A DNA stretch of 36,117 nt, taken from the NCBI GenBank assembly GCA_937889225.1, contig CALAST010000038.1, positions 1-36,117 of the forward strand. Reading direction: 5' to 3'. Under the pieces are notes generated by a model. That model was given only the letters and a program-made list of their open reading frames with translations. It ran no database searches and was not told the origin of the DNA. This stretch comes from an uncultured Lachnobacterium sp. (GTDB taxonomy: Bacteria > Bacillota > Clostridia > Lachnospirales > Lachnospiraceae). This document shows, one piece after another, positions 1-8,353 of the stretch. A program made the position numbers and the translations under genes. Every line of letters starts with the position of its first letter. Positions within the stretch are counted from its first letter, which is position 1.

Positions 1-15
1 GAAAAAATCGGGAAG

Positions 16-24
16 TTATCCACA
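16..24 (+). other. Consensus DnaA-box 9-mer (single)
   Basis: The nonamer TTATCCACA matches the DnaA-box consensus exactly. Only one copy is visible, and no cluster or dnaA/dnaN genes lie nearby, so it may be chance or one box of a cluster beyond the window edge. Bases 1-89 hold no gene that can be seen. Confidence 0.2.
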
Positions 25-89
25 ATAAGGCATTTTGAATTATGAAATATCCTCAGTTATAAAGCAATGCTATTTCTTTACGTAAAAAC

Positions 90-134
90 AAAAATCAGGA
101 AAAACTTATATTTTTAAGTTTCTCCTGATTTTTT
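90..134 (-). terminator. Intrinsic terminator of the Mrp gene
   Basis: An inverted repeat with AAAAATCAGGA on one side and TCCTGATTTTT on the other, extended by ACTTA/TAAGT, lies about 60 bases after the mrp stop. Read on the minus strand it is followed by a T-rich tract. A matching run on the other side could make it bidirectional. Confidence 0.75.
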
Positions 135-192
135 AAGTGCATCACTGCATTCTATTCTTAATCAAACAGAAATTTACTATCTGCTTTTTGGG

Positions 193-1035
193 TTAGATAT
201 TCTCTAACACTTCTTTTGCACTATTTAAATATGGATTCTCAAGCTGATAGAATTCCCCTTTATCTGCTGCTTCTGCATAAGCCGGGTCTAATGGAAGTTT
301 TCCAAATACCTTAAGTCCTAAACTTCCTGCTACTTCTTCAATCTTGCTTTCTCCAAAGATTTTAATTTCTTTGCCGCAATCCGGACATTTTAAGAAACTG
401 AAGTTTTCTACTACACCAAGTACCGGAATGTTCATCATTGCAGCCATATTTAAGGCTTTCTTTACAATCATCTGTACCAATTCCTGTGGTGAAGTTACGA
501 TTACGATTCCGTTAACCGGAAGTGACTGGAATACAGTAAGCGGTACATCACCTGTTCCAGGTGGCATATCTACAAATAAATAATCAATTTCTCCCCAACA
601 AGTTTCATTCCAGAACTGTTTTACCGCACCTGCGATAACCGGTCCTCTCCATACAACCGGAGCTTCTTCATCCGGCATAAGAAGATTGATTGACATTACT
701 TTGATTCCTTCTTCTGTTTCAAGCGGAATCATACCTCTTTCGTCTGCTACAACCTGTCCCTTTAATCCAAACATTTTTGGAATGGATGGTCCTGTGATAT
801 CTGCATCCAAAATACCTACTTTATATCCGGCTTTTGCCATCATGGTTGCCAAAGATGAGGTTACGAAAGATTTACCAACGCCACCCTTTCCACTCACAAC
901 TCCAATTACATGCTTAATGTTGGAATAAGCATTCATTTCTTCAATAAAACTTTTTGGGTCCTTTTTGCTTGGACATCCTTCACAGCTTTCTCTTGAGCAG
1001 CTTGATGCACTGCTGCAGCTTGCATTTTCAGGCAT
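193..1035 (-). CDS. mrp: Mrp/NBP35-family Fe-S cluster carrier P-loop ATPase
   Basis: The 280-residue protein is a MinD-like deviant Walker ATPase of the Mrp/ApbC/NBP35 family, which carries and transfers [4Fe-4S] clusters in the cytoplasm. The P-loop GKGGVGKS is at residues 49-56, with the Asp-rich switch ILDADITGPS just after and the FVDMPPGTGD motif mid-protein. The family's cluster-binding CPDC pair is at C217 and C220. The N-terminus adds four cysteines (C7, C13, C18, C21), which recalls the ferredoxin-like tail of eukaryotic NBP35 and of many clostridial Mrp proteins, although the spacing here differs from the classical NBP35 motif. The ribosome site is weak (ACGGAAT). The gene stands alone, with a 363-base gap on its upstream side and a terminator downstream. 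The family call is firm; client proteins are unknown. Confidence 0.93.
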   Translation of the reverse strand: MPENASCSSASSCSRESCEGCPSKKDPKSFIEEMNAYSNIKHVIGVVSGKGGVGKSFVTSSLATMMAKAGYKVGILDADITGPSIPKMFGLKGQVVADERGMIPLETEEGIKVMSINLLMPDEEAPVVWRGPVIAGAVKQFWNETCWGEIDYLFVDMPPGTGDVPLTVFQSLPVNGIVIVTSPQELVQMIVKKALNMAAMMNIPVLGVVENFSFLKCPDCGKEIKIFGESKIEEVAGSLGLKVFGKLPLDPAYAEAADKGEFYQLENPYLNSAKEVLENI

Positions 1036-1398
1036 TTTTTATTCCGTTACTGAAAACTTATAAAAATTATAAATTTTTATGTTTCATTCCTACTTCAACG
1101 TATCTGCTTTCATACCAATAAATTCTGATACTATTCACATGGGTGTAACACTCCATAGGCTTAAATTCCCCACTAACGCATGGGTACATATTATAATTAT
1201 CTTTCATTTGACAGTATTATAATACCAGTAACTTACTCCTTTCTTTTTACTCACCCTATGCCTTTTGCTTGATTTGTGCGTTTAATAAGGCAAATTATTT
1301 ATATTCACGCCCACACATAAAATTCCTTATTTCCTATCATATATGGACGTTACTTACATTTTTATTATGATTTGAAGTGAGAGACTTTCTTGATTCGG
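1036..1398. other. Intergenic region, no gene; promoter-like AT-rich sequence
   Basis: No credible ORF was found in this 363-base gap between the start of mrp and the end of the CDF transporter gene, both on the minus strand. On the minus strand two TATAAT hexamers lie at 1190-1195 and 1216-1221 and are the likely core of the mrp promoter, but neither has a good -35 at normal spacing. A plus-strand TTGACA at 1208-1213 lacks a matching -10. CTTAACCGAAT (minus strand) next to the transporter stop resembles the tail of the repeat family described elsewhere in this window. Confidence 0.4.
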
Positions 1399-2571
1399 TT
1401 AAGTATGCACCGCAGGCTTATCGACTTTGACAACTGCAAAATAATTTTCCCCGATTTCTTCCTTTACTTTCTGCTGAATCATTTTAATCGTTTCACTATC
1501 GGATATTGCAAAATCATAAGGAACGATAATGTCAAAAATCAAATTTGTATGTGTTTCCCCAAAGACTACACGAAAATCATGTATTGTGAGTACATTTCCT
1601 ATATTTTTTACAATGGTTTTACATTGTACTTTTAATCTATCCACTCGTTCATCGGTTGTTACAACAGGGTCCATATGAATGGTTGCAACACAGCCCATTT
1701 CCTTTTGCAGTTTCATTTCTAAATTGTCTACAATATCATGAATCATCAATATATTGCCTTCTGCGGGAACTTCTGCATGAAGCGATATAATCTGTCTGCC
1801 CGGTCCATAATCATGCACCATCAAATCATGCACACCAATAATATTTTCATCAAAATTCAACACAATCTTTTCAATTCGGTCTGCATATTCTTTTTCTGTC
1901 GGCTGTCCCAAAAGTGGGTCTAATGTCTCTTTTGCAGCATTAATACCTGCAAAAAAAATCAGACACCCTACAGCAATGCCGCAAACACCATCTATCTGCA
2001 AATGCGTATAATGCCCCACCAACGTTGCTGCTAAGACTACAGCTGTAGAAATGCAGTCACTTAAACTATCTGTTCCTGTAGCCTTTAAAGCGGCTGAACC
2101 AATACGTTTTCCAATGCTGAAATTATAGTATGCCATATAGCATTTTCCTGCAATCGAAGCTAATAAAATCGCTACAATAATTGGAGAAAATTCCACTTGT
2201 GTCGGATGCAATATCTTGTCAACGGAATCCTTGATTAACTCAAATGCCATCAGCAAAATAACTGCGGAAACAATCAACCCTGACAAATATTCCATTCTTC
2301 CATGCCCAAACGGATGGTCTGAGTCCGGTTTTTGTTCTGCTAATTTAAATCCAACCAACGTGATAACGGAAGAACCTGCATCGGATAAATTATTAAATGC
2401 ATCCGCGGTAATCGCAATGGAATTACTTACTATTCCTGCAAAAAATTTGCCTGTAAATAAGATAATATTTAAAATAATTCCTACAATACCGCATAATTTT
2501 CCATAGGCACTACGTTTTTTGTCAGATGGAAGCTGTTCTAACTTTAACACATTTGCAATGATACTTACCAT
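1399..2571 (-). CDS. Cation diffusion facilitator, probably Mn2+ efflux, with duplicated C-terminal domain
   Basis: This 390-residue CDF-family proton antiporter has about six membrane helices in the first 220 residues. The transport site can be read by alignment to YiiP: TM2 has N60 and D64 (in ADAFNNLSDAGSS) and TM5 has D168 and D172 (in GTDSLSD). This Asn-Asp/Asp-Asp quartet matches the set described for Mn-exporting MntE-type proteins rather than the Asp-Asp/His-Asp set of zinc exporters, so manganese is the inferred substrate. The protein is about 90 residues longer than YiiP because the cytoplasmic dimerisation fold appears twice: one unit around GVHDLMVHDYG through ATIHMDP, then a second around TIHDFRVVFG to the end. 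The start ATG has a GAGG site 6 bases upstream. The lepB gene ends 43 bases upstream and is probably co-transcribed. Confidence 0.88.
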   Translation of the reverse strand: MVSIIANVLKLEQLPSDKKRSAYGKLCGIVGIILNIILFTGKFFAGIVSNSIAITADAFNNLSDAGSSVITLVGFKLAEQKPDSDHPFGHGRMEYLSGLIVSAVILLMAFELIKDSVDKILHPTQVEFSPIIVAILLASIAGKCYMAYYNFSIGKRIGSAALKATGTDSLSDCISTAVVLAATLVGHYTHLQIDGVCGIAVGCLIFFAGINAAKETLDPLLGQPTEKEYADRIEKIVLNFDENIIGVHDLMVHDYGPGRQIISLHAEVPAEGNILMIHDIVDNLEMKLQKEMGCVATIHMDPVVTTDERVDRLKVQCKTIVKNIGNVLTIHDFRVVFGETHTNLIFDIIVPYDFAISDSETIKMIQQKVKEEIGENYFAVVKVDKPAVHT

Positions 2572-2614
2572 ACCATACCTCTTTTTTATCTTTTGTAAAT
2601 ATTATGAATATACT

Positions 2615-3295
2615 TTATTCTAAGCCTCCCATTCGGTTAAACGGGTAATAGACAAACAGAGCTTTTCCTATAATTTTTTCTTCGCTGACATAAGGATTTA
2701 CCCAAAAACGGGAATCCAAAGAATTATTTCGGTTATCTCCTAACACCAAATAGCAGCCTTCCGGCACTTCAAAATCAAATGTTCCTGTTCCCTTTGTCCA
2801 TTCTTCCTTTAAATATGGCTCATCTAATGGTTCTGCATTGTCATCAATATAAACTTTGCCATTTGTAATATACACACGCTCTCCCGGAAGCCCTATGATA
2901 CGTTTTACGTACTTTTGAGTTTCATCATCAGGAAAATAAAAGAAAATAATATCTCCTCTTTGCGGTTCTTCATTTAAATATGCCAAACGATATCCAAATA
3001 TGTTATCTCCTGTCATAATCGTATTTTCCATTGAGCCTGTTGGTACATTTGCATTAATAATGACATAATTTTTTAACACTAATGTAATTGCAATTGCAAC
3101 AAGAACTGTGATGATAAGATTCAAAAACTCTTTCAGATTTTCTTTCTTTTTTTCTGTTTCATCTTCTTTTGTTTCTTTTCCTAAAATTGCTTTGTGTTCC
3201 TCTGCAACTTCATCCATTTCGGTAAGTTCTTTGTTGAAATCTATAATTTCAACATCTTTAATTTTAATTTTTTGATTTTTTGTTTCGTTATTCAT
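2615..3295 (-). CDS. lepB: Type I signal peptidase
   Basis: The 226-residue protein is a Gram-positive SipS-type signal peptidase I, which cleaves signal peptides from exported proteins at the outer face of the membrane. It has one membrane anchor at about residues 57-76. The catalytic serine is S88 in VPTGSME and the general-base lysine is K131 in YVKRIIGLPGE. Box E reads GDNRNNSLDSR at 186-196. Unusual is the highly charged cytoplasmic leader of about 55 residues, rich in Lys and Glu, where SipS enzymes normally have about 10-20. The ribosome site is weak. A sigma-A-like promoter lies about 60 bases upstream, and the downstream neighbour is the CDF transporter. The assignment is secure; the role of the leader is not known. 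Confidence 0.95.
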   Translation of the reverse strand: MNNETKNQKIKIKDVEIIDFNKELTEMDEVAEEHKAILGKETKEDETEKKKENLKEFLNLIITVLVAIAITLVLKNYVIINANVPTGSMENTIMTGDNIFGYRLAYLNEEPQRGDIIFFYFPDDETQKYVKRIIGLPGERVYITNGKVYIDDNAEPLDEPYLKEEWTKGTGTFDFEVPEGCYLVLGDNRNNSLDSRFWVNPYVSEEKIIGKALFVYYPFNRMGGLE

Positions 3296-3353
3296 AAATA
3301 TGTCTTTTCTATATAATATTATGTGTGTAACCAGTAACTAATAAACGTTTATT

Positions 3354-3382
3354 ATTATACTCCTTTTTTTTTGTTTAAACAA
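3354..3382 (-). promoter_or_regulatory. Sigma-A-type promoter of lepB
   Basis: On the minus strand a perfect TATAAT (3354-3359) is preceded at 17-base spacing by TTGTTT (3377-3382). It points into lepB with a leader of roughly 50 bases. The -10 is consensus and the -35 matches only its first three bases. Confidence 0.55.
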
Positions 3383-3558
3383 CCTAAAAATCGAAGTCAC
3401 TTTATTCTTTTCAAACATTCTCAAATACACCTGACACTATCTTCCACTTTCCTTCTCCTTGCTTTTCCCTAAGTATAATGTTACACTATTTAAAGGTAAA
3501 TACTATATTCGTATAAACTCATACGATATATGAAAGCATCTACCAACTACCATAAACC

Positions 3559-3585
3559 GTTGACTAGGATTTTCTTATAGTCAAC
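3559..3585 (+). promoter_or_regulatory. Inverted repeat upstream of the flavoprotein gene (possible operator or leader hairpin)
   Basis: GTTGACTA and TAGTCAAC form a perfect 8-bp dyad with an 11-base spacer, ending 24 bases before the start codon and followed by TACTTTTTT and then the GAGGGG ribosome site. It could be an operator, or a weak transcription-attenuating hairpin because of the T-run. Confidence 0.4.
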
Positions 3586-3608
3586 TACTTTTTTGAGGGG
3601 GAAATCGA

Positions 3609-4976
3609 ATGAACTATGATGTAATTATTATCGGAGCCGGTCCCGGTGGTATCTTTTCTGCATACGAATTAATTCAGCGTAAGCCAAATCTTAAAATTGC
3701 TGTTTTTGAAGCAGGACATTCCCTTAGTAAACGCCATTGTCCGATTGACGGAGAAAAGATTAAAAGCTGCATTGGCTGTAAAAGTTGTTCCATTATGAGC
3801 GGATTCGGTGGTGCCGGTGCTTTCTCAGATGGAAAATACAATATTACGAATGACTTTGGTGGTACTTTATATGAATATATTGGAAAGAAGCAAGCATTGG
3901 ATTTAATGCATTATGTAGATGAGATTAATCTGCGTTATGGCGGTGAAGGAACGAAATTGTACACTACTGCGGGCAGTCGCTTCAAAACTCTGTGTATTCA
4001 AAATGATTTGCATCTATTAGATGCTTCTGTACGTCATCTGGGCACGGATATCAACTATGTTGTTTTGGAAAATCTGTATGCTTACCTACAGGATAAGATG
4101 GATTTCTATTTTGATACACCTGTTTTATCCGTAATTGCATTAGAAAATGGCTATAAAGTACAATGTAAGGATGTTTCTTACACTTGTACAAACTGTATTA
4201 TATCTGTTGGTCGAATTGGAAGCAAATGGATGGAGACGGTTTGTAAAGAATTAAATATTCCTACTAAGTCCAACCGTGTAGATATTGGTGTCCGCGTGGA
4301 GCTTCCTGCTGAAGTATTTGCACATCTTACAGATGAGCTTTATGAAAGTAAAATTGTGTACCGTACAGAAAAATATGGCGACAGAGTACGTACTTTCTGT
4401 ATGAATCCAAAAGGTGCTGTTGTAAATGAAAATACAAATGGCATTATTACAGTAAATGGTCACAGCTATGAAGACCCTGCAAAACAGACACAAAATACCA
4501 ACTTTGCACTCTTAGTAGCAAAACACTTTTCTGAGCCGTTTAAGGATTCTAACGGTTATGGGGAATCCATTGCCCGACTGAGCAATATGTTAGGCGGAGG
4601 GGTCATTGTACAGCGTTTTGGCGACCTTATCCGCGGTAAGCGTTCTACTCCAAACCGTATCGAAGAAGCATTTATCACACCTACACTAAACGCTACTCCG
4701 GGTGATTTAAGCCTTGTATTGCCAAAGCGAATTTTGGACGGTATTATTGAAATGATTTATGCTTTAGACAAAATTGCTCCGGGTACAGCCAATGAAGACA
4801 CCCTCCTTTATGGTGTGGAAGTAAAATTCTATAACATGGAAGTAGAAGTGAATGACAAGTTGGAATCCAAATATTCCGGTCTTTACATTATTGGTGATGG
4901 TAGCGGTATTACTCACTCCCTTTCTCATGCTTCTGCAAGCGGTGTTTATGTGGCTCGAAATATTGCAAGTAAATGA
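3609..4976 (+). CDS. Uncharacterised FAD-dependent dehydrogenase (COG2509 family) with cysteine cluster
   Basis: The 455-residue soluble protein has an N-terminal Rossmann FAD site (IIIGAGPGG, residues 6-14) and a C-terminal FAD-contacting strand and helix (YIIGDGSG followed by HSLSHASASG). These are typical of the COG2509 uncharacterised FAD-dependent dehydrogenases, and the length is normal for that group. Just after the first beta-alpha-beta unit come four closely spaced cysteines (C44, C54, C57, C60, the last three as CIGCKSC), followed by the glycine-rich GFGGAGAFSDGK. This suggests a metal or Fe-S site or redox-active thiols beside the flavin. The start ATG follows GAGGGG by 7 bases. 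The gene is a single-gene transcript flanked by a dyad and a strong terminator. Substrate and electron partner are unknown. Confidence 0.85.
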   Translation: MNYDVIIIGAGPGGIFSAYELIQRKPNLKIAVFEAGHSLSKRHCPIDGEKIKSCIGCKSCSIMSGFGGAGAFSDGKYNITNDFGGTLYEYIGKKQALDLMHYVDEINLRYGGEGTKLYTTAGSRFKTLCIQNDLHLLDASVRHLGTDINYVVLENLYAYLQDKMDFYFDTPVLSVIALENGYKVQCKDVSYTCTNCIISVGRIGSKWMETVCKELNIPTKSNRVDIGVRVELPAEVFAHLTDELYESKIVYRTEKYGDRVRTFCMNPKGAVVNENTNGIITVNGHSYEDPAKQTQNTNFALLVAKHFSEPFKDSNGYGESIARLSNMLGGGVIVQRFGDLIRGKRSTPNRIEEAFITPTLNATPGDLSLVLPKRILDGIIEMIYALDKIAPGTANEDTLLYGVEVKFYNMEVEVNDKLESKYSGLYIIGDGSGITHSLSHASASGVYVARNIASK

Positions 4977-5065
4977 TGATTTTACAAATATACAAATAGT
5001 AAAATTTAAAGTATCCCAAAAACATAAAATAAATAATTTGATTACTGTTTATATTTAAACAAAAC

Positions 5066-5103
5066 AAACAAGACAGGGGAGCACTTGTTCCTCTGTCTTG
5101 TTT
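5066..5103. terminator. Strong bidirectional terminator
   Basis: A 17-bp stem (two G-T wobbles) with a 4-base loop (ACTT) sits between the convergent flavoprotein and ABC permease genes. The minus-strand side is followed by TGTTTTGTTT, the better T-tract; on the plus strand the stem itself ends in TTGTTT. It probably stops both transcripts. Confidence 0.85.
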
Positions 5104-5116
5104 AGTAGAAAATTAC

Positions 5117-7357
5117 TTAACATTTTATCTTTGCTTGTATTCTGCTACACATATATATAAGCACAAGTGCTATTCCTACAAGCAAAACATTCGGATAGAT
5201 TGGAATCTTAGCTAAACCCAACTGTTGTGCCAAAGGCTGCATCCATTTTGGCAAAGCATAAATGGACAACGGAACTGCCAAACCCATTCCTAAAAATATA
5301 GGTATATCAAAACGCCATTGCAAAATTGCCTTTATTTTCTTTTTTGAAAATCCAATCTGATAATAATTCTTCAACATGTCTTTACATTCCATCATCATAA
5401 GTTTTTTCATACACAAAAGTATCACCATAAATATTCCTATAAATAACGATAAACATACTGCTATCGGTGGAAATAACATACGTACAGAATAAGTAGTATT
5501 TCTCTCTATTAGAAAAAAATCAAAATCAGGAAATTCTTTTGAAATTTTTTCAATAAAGGCATTTCTATCTGCATCTTCCTTAAGCACAATAGAATAATAG
5601 CCATTTGCTAAATCTCCAAAGAATGCTTTAATATCATTTGTTACAATCCGAATAGAATTTCCATATTGTTTTAATGAAGGATAAATTCCTACTATCGTTT
5701 GTTCATATTTCTCTCCATTTCTTATAACGTAAAAAGTATCACCTACTCCCAAATTATGTTGTTTTGCAAAGTTGATACCAACTGCTGCTTCTTTTGTATT
5801 TTTCGGATTTCGCCCTTCGATAAAAATATACTCCAATCCATTTGGAATATATTTGTCATATACATCTCCTACTACATTATGTATAAGACCATTATTTTCC
5901 AATTGGTATGTAATCGTATCGGAAAGTGCCGCATAATAAAAATCAACTGCTAACTCTTTCTGCAAAGCTTTCAAAAGTCCACTTTCTTCTTCATCCACAT
6001 TTGTTTTTCTTGAGACATAAACATCCATTTCTACCATTCCCCAATCCGCCAAATGGATATCCGCATTTTTTACACTATCCATAAGATAAAATGACATCAA
6101 AATCAACAACGATATTCCTAACGTCAACACAAAAATAAATACAGATTCTAATTTTCTACGAATAGCAGTTATCATAGCAAGATTTAGAAAAATAAATCTT
6201 GGCATCGGCAAAGAAATATCAGGAACATAAACTTTTTTTATCTTTTGTTTTGCTAAAATTGCATCAATTGGTGAAATATTTATTATGTTATGTATTGAAA
6301 GATACACCGTAACATAAAATACTGCACATACTATTAAAAATGTTCCTATTTGATAATATCCCAATCTCTGAATTTGAAATAAATCCTTTTGGATATTTAC
6401 AAATATCCCACTCAGCCATATTTTTAATACGATACCTGAAAGACAAACACCTGCTCCACTAAAAATCGTCGCAATTAAACCATATCGCAAGCTATAAATC
6501 ATGTTAATTGCTGCATTAGTAAAACCATATGATTTTAATACACCAATCTTTCGCATATCTGCTGAAACAGCCATTTGTGAAAATAATACCGTCATAACTA
6601 TCATAATACAAAATAAAAAGAGACTCAAAAGTAAAAAGAACATACCAAATATTTCATAGCGAAATAAATAAGAATCTTTAATCTCTTCATATAATGTAAC
6701 TTCTCCATGAAAAGCATATCCAAAATACTTTTCATAATCAGATGCAAACGCACTTTCCATATAAGTTCCATTCTCTAAAACATTTGCTTCTATAAGCCAA
6801 TCCCCTTTTTCATAGCCTTCTGTTAAACTTTCTAATAAAGAATCATTTATCCAAAAATAAGGAACCATAGCATCAGGGGCACTATTTACTGCATCTATTA
6901 TAACTTCTTCTACTTCTAGCACAATTGTATTTCCGTTTATGGAGATTTCTACCTGCTCTCCTACCATGCAATGTGTCCCTTTGTTCACAATTGCTTTTCC
7001 AAAATCTATTTCTATTTCATGGGAAGATGCTAAAAATGCAAACTCCATACTTTCTTGTGCTGTTTTCACATTACTCGCCAAATGACGTTTACTAATTTGA
7101 TAACTTTCTATATAAGAACATTCTTTCATAAACTTCTGCAATTTTTCATATTCTTGCTCTGTTTCTCCAATACAAATAGTGGTATTCGGTGCATTCAACT
7201 TATGATAACTATTATTGAAAGAAGGTTCTATTGTAAAATGAAGAACAAAGACACCTAACAATAAAAATGCACATAAAAAACAACCTGCTGCAAATGCAAT
7301 TGTCTGAAGTTTATTTTTTCGTATCCCTGCACAAACAATTGTAAAAATAGCTCTCAT
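5117..7357 (-). CDS. FtsX/MacB-type ABC transporter permease
   Basis: This 746-residue membrane protein is built as an FtsX-superfamily permease. One helix at about 18-42 is followed by a large extracytoplasmic domain, then three helices (about 235-260, 288-312, 340-362), a further helix near 400-425, a second extracytoplasmic domain, and three C-terminal helices (about 632-740). Such permeases pair with a LolD/MacB-type ATPase and work as mechanotransmitters in peptide resistance, lipoprotein handling or envelope control rather than as simple channels. The matching ATPase gene ends 4 bases upstream, and the GGGGGAAG ribosome site lies inside its last codons, so the two are translationally coupled. 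No BceS/BceR-like sensor kinase pair is present. The substrate cannot be read from the sequence. Confidence 0.85.
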   Translation of the reverse strand: MRAIFTIVCAGIRKNKLQTIAFAAGCFLCAFLLLGVFVLHFTIEPSFNNSYHKLNAPNTTICIGETEQEYEKLQKFMKECSYIESYQISKRHLASNVKTAQESMEFAFLASSHEIEIDFGKAIVNKGTHCMVGEQVEISINGNTIVLEVEEVIIDAVNSAPDAMVPYFWINDSLLESLTEGYEKGDWLIEANVLENGTYMESAFASDYEKYFGYAFHGEVTLYEEIKDSYLFRYEIFGMFFLLLSLFLFCIMIVMTVLFSQMAVSADMRKIGVLKSYGFTNAAINMIYSLRYGLIATIFSGAGVCLSGIVLKIWLSGIFVNIQKDLFQIQRLGYYQIGTFLIVCAVFYVTVYLSIHNIINISPIDAILAKQKIKKVYVPDISLPMPRFIFLNLAMITAIRRKLESVFIFVLTLGISLLILMSFYLMDSVKNADIHLADWGMVEMDVYVSRKTNVDEEESGLLKALQKELAVDFYYAALSDTITYQLENNGLIHNVVGDVYDKYIPNGLEYIFIEGRNPKNTKEAAVGINFAKQHNLGVGDTFYVIRNGEKYEQTIVGIYPSLKQYGNSIRIVTNDIKAFFGDLANGYYSIVLKEDADRNAFIEKISKEFPDFDFFLIERNTTYSVRMLFPPIAVCLSLFIGIFMVILLCMKKLMMMECKDMLKNYYQIGFSKKKIKAILQWRFDIPIFLGMGLAVPLSIYALPKWMQPLAQQLGLAKIPIYPNVLLVGIALVLIYMCSRIQAKIKC

Positions 7358-7361
7358 ATTT

Positions 7362-8114
7362 CTACTTCCCCCATGCCTGATAAATGGTTGCTTTACGTTC
7401 TTCTAATTTTTCTTTTTCATATTTTCCAAGAAAAATCGTTTCACAAATAGCTCCATCTTTAATCAAAATAACCTTACTTCCCCTCGCAGCAGCACCTATA
7501 TCATGTGTAACCATAACCATACTTTGTCCCATTTTATTCAAATTTACCAACAAATCTAAAATATGCCCTCCATTTGTTACATCTAAACTTCCCGTAGGTT
7601 CATCCAAAAATAAAATTTTAGGTTTATTCATAAAGGCTCTTGCAATTGCAACTCTTTGTTTTTGTCCACCTGATAATTCATTCGGATATTTATTTTGCTT
7701 CTCCAAAAGTCCAAGTATTTCTAACCACTTTTGTGCTCTTTTATCGACCGTTTTCTTTTTTTCATATAAATAGGACGGTAATGCAACATTTTTTAATACG
7801 GTAAGGTCTTCCAATAAATTTCCTTCTTGAAAAACAAGACCAATTTCTTTTCCCCGATATTCTGCTTTTTGTTTATCTGACATTTTGGAAAGATTTTTCC
7901 CAAGATATGTAATTTCTCCTGATGTCATTTCCGTCATACCCGAAAGTAAATATAATAAACTACTCTTTCCCGAACCAGAAGCTCCCATAATTGTAATAAA
8001 ATCATCTTTTTCAATATCTAAACTTATTTGATTGACCGCCACACATAGTTTTTCTCCATTCTGAGTTTTATATTCCTTATACAAATTCCTTGCTGACAAA
8101 AGTTTCATTGCCAT
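7362..8114 (-). CDS. ABC transporter ATP-binding protein of LolD/MacB type
   Basis: The 250-residue cytoplasmic ATPase has Walker A GASGSGKSS, Q-loop VFQEGN, signature ELSGGQKQR, Walker B ILFLDEPTG and the switch histidine in MVTHD. The length matches stand-alone ATPases partnering FtsX-type permeases. The reading frame is open further upstream to 8285, but the ATG at 8114 is preferred: GGAGGG lies 9 bases before it, and the protein begins with the usual strand (KLLSARNLYKEY). The extra 57 residues would run through a hairpin and look non-coding. It is transcribed after the XRE regulator and directly before the permease. The likely role is energising export or mechanotransduction by the permease, perhaps controlled by the XRE protein. 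Confidence 0.9.
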   Translation of the reverse strand: MAMKLLSARNLYKEYKTQNGEKLCVAVNQISLDIEKDDFITIMGASGSGKSSLLYLLSGMTEMTSGEITYLGKNLSKMSDKQKAEYRGKEIGLVFQEGNLLEDLTVLKNVALPSYLYEKKKTVDKRAQKWLEILGLLEKQNKYPNELSGGQKQRVAIARAFMNKPKILFLDEPTGSLDVTNGGHILDLLVNLNKMGQSMVMVTHDIGAAARGSKVILIKDGAICETIFLGKYEKEKLEERKATIYQAWGK

Positions 8115-8225
8115 ATATTTTTTCCCTCCATTTCGTAGTTTCTCTTCTTTATAAGTACTTTTCCATTCTCCTTTCAGAAATCTTATACAATATACAGAAG
8201 GAATAGAGAACTCCAAAAAGGAAGA

Positions 8226-8252
8226 ACGAACTCTACGATTCATAGAGTTCGT
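8226..8252 (-). terminator. Hairpin between the XRE regulator and the ABC genes (terminator or attenuator)
   Basis: A 10-bp perfect stem (ACGAACTCTA/TAGAGTTCGT) with a 7-base loop lies about 100 bases after the XRE stop. Read on the minus strand it is followed by TCTTCCTTTTT. It could end the regulator transcript or reduce read-through into the ABC genes. A -10-like TATAAG lies between it and the ATPase start. Confidence 0.55.
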
Positions 8253-8353
8253 CCTAATTAACGTGAGTTGGAAATACCCTAGCATGGCTATTATTTTTTA
8301 TATGTTACTATTCACTTTTTATCGAACTTACATTCAATATTTTAATTGAATAA

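Larger units (their letters stand above)
3296..3608. other. Divergent intergenic region between lepB and the flavoprotein gene
   Basis: This 313-base spacer holds no ORF. It contains a minus-strand promoter for lepB near its left end and an 8-bp inverted repeat beside the ribosome site of the plus-strand flavoprotein gene. The middle (about 3400-3540) is AT-rich without recognisable signals. Confidence 0.5.

Noticed and set aside
16..24. DnaA box as sign of a replication origin
   Set aside because: One consensus 9-mer is expected by chance about once in a few windows of this size. No box cluster, AT-rich unwinding repeat set or dnaA/dnaN genes are present.
8115..8285. 57-residue N-terminal extension of the ABC ATPase
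   Set aside because: It runs through a perfect hairpin, is unlike any ABC N-terminus, and the inner ATG at 8114 has a strong GGAGGG site.
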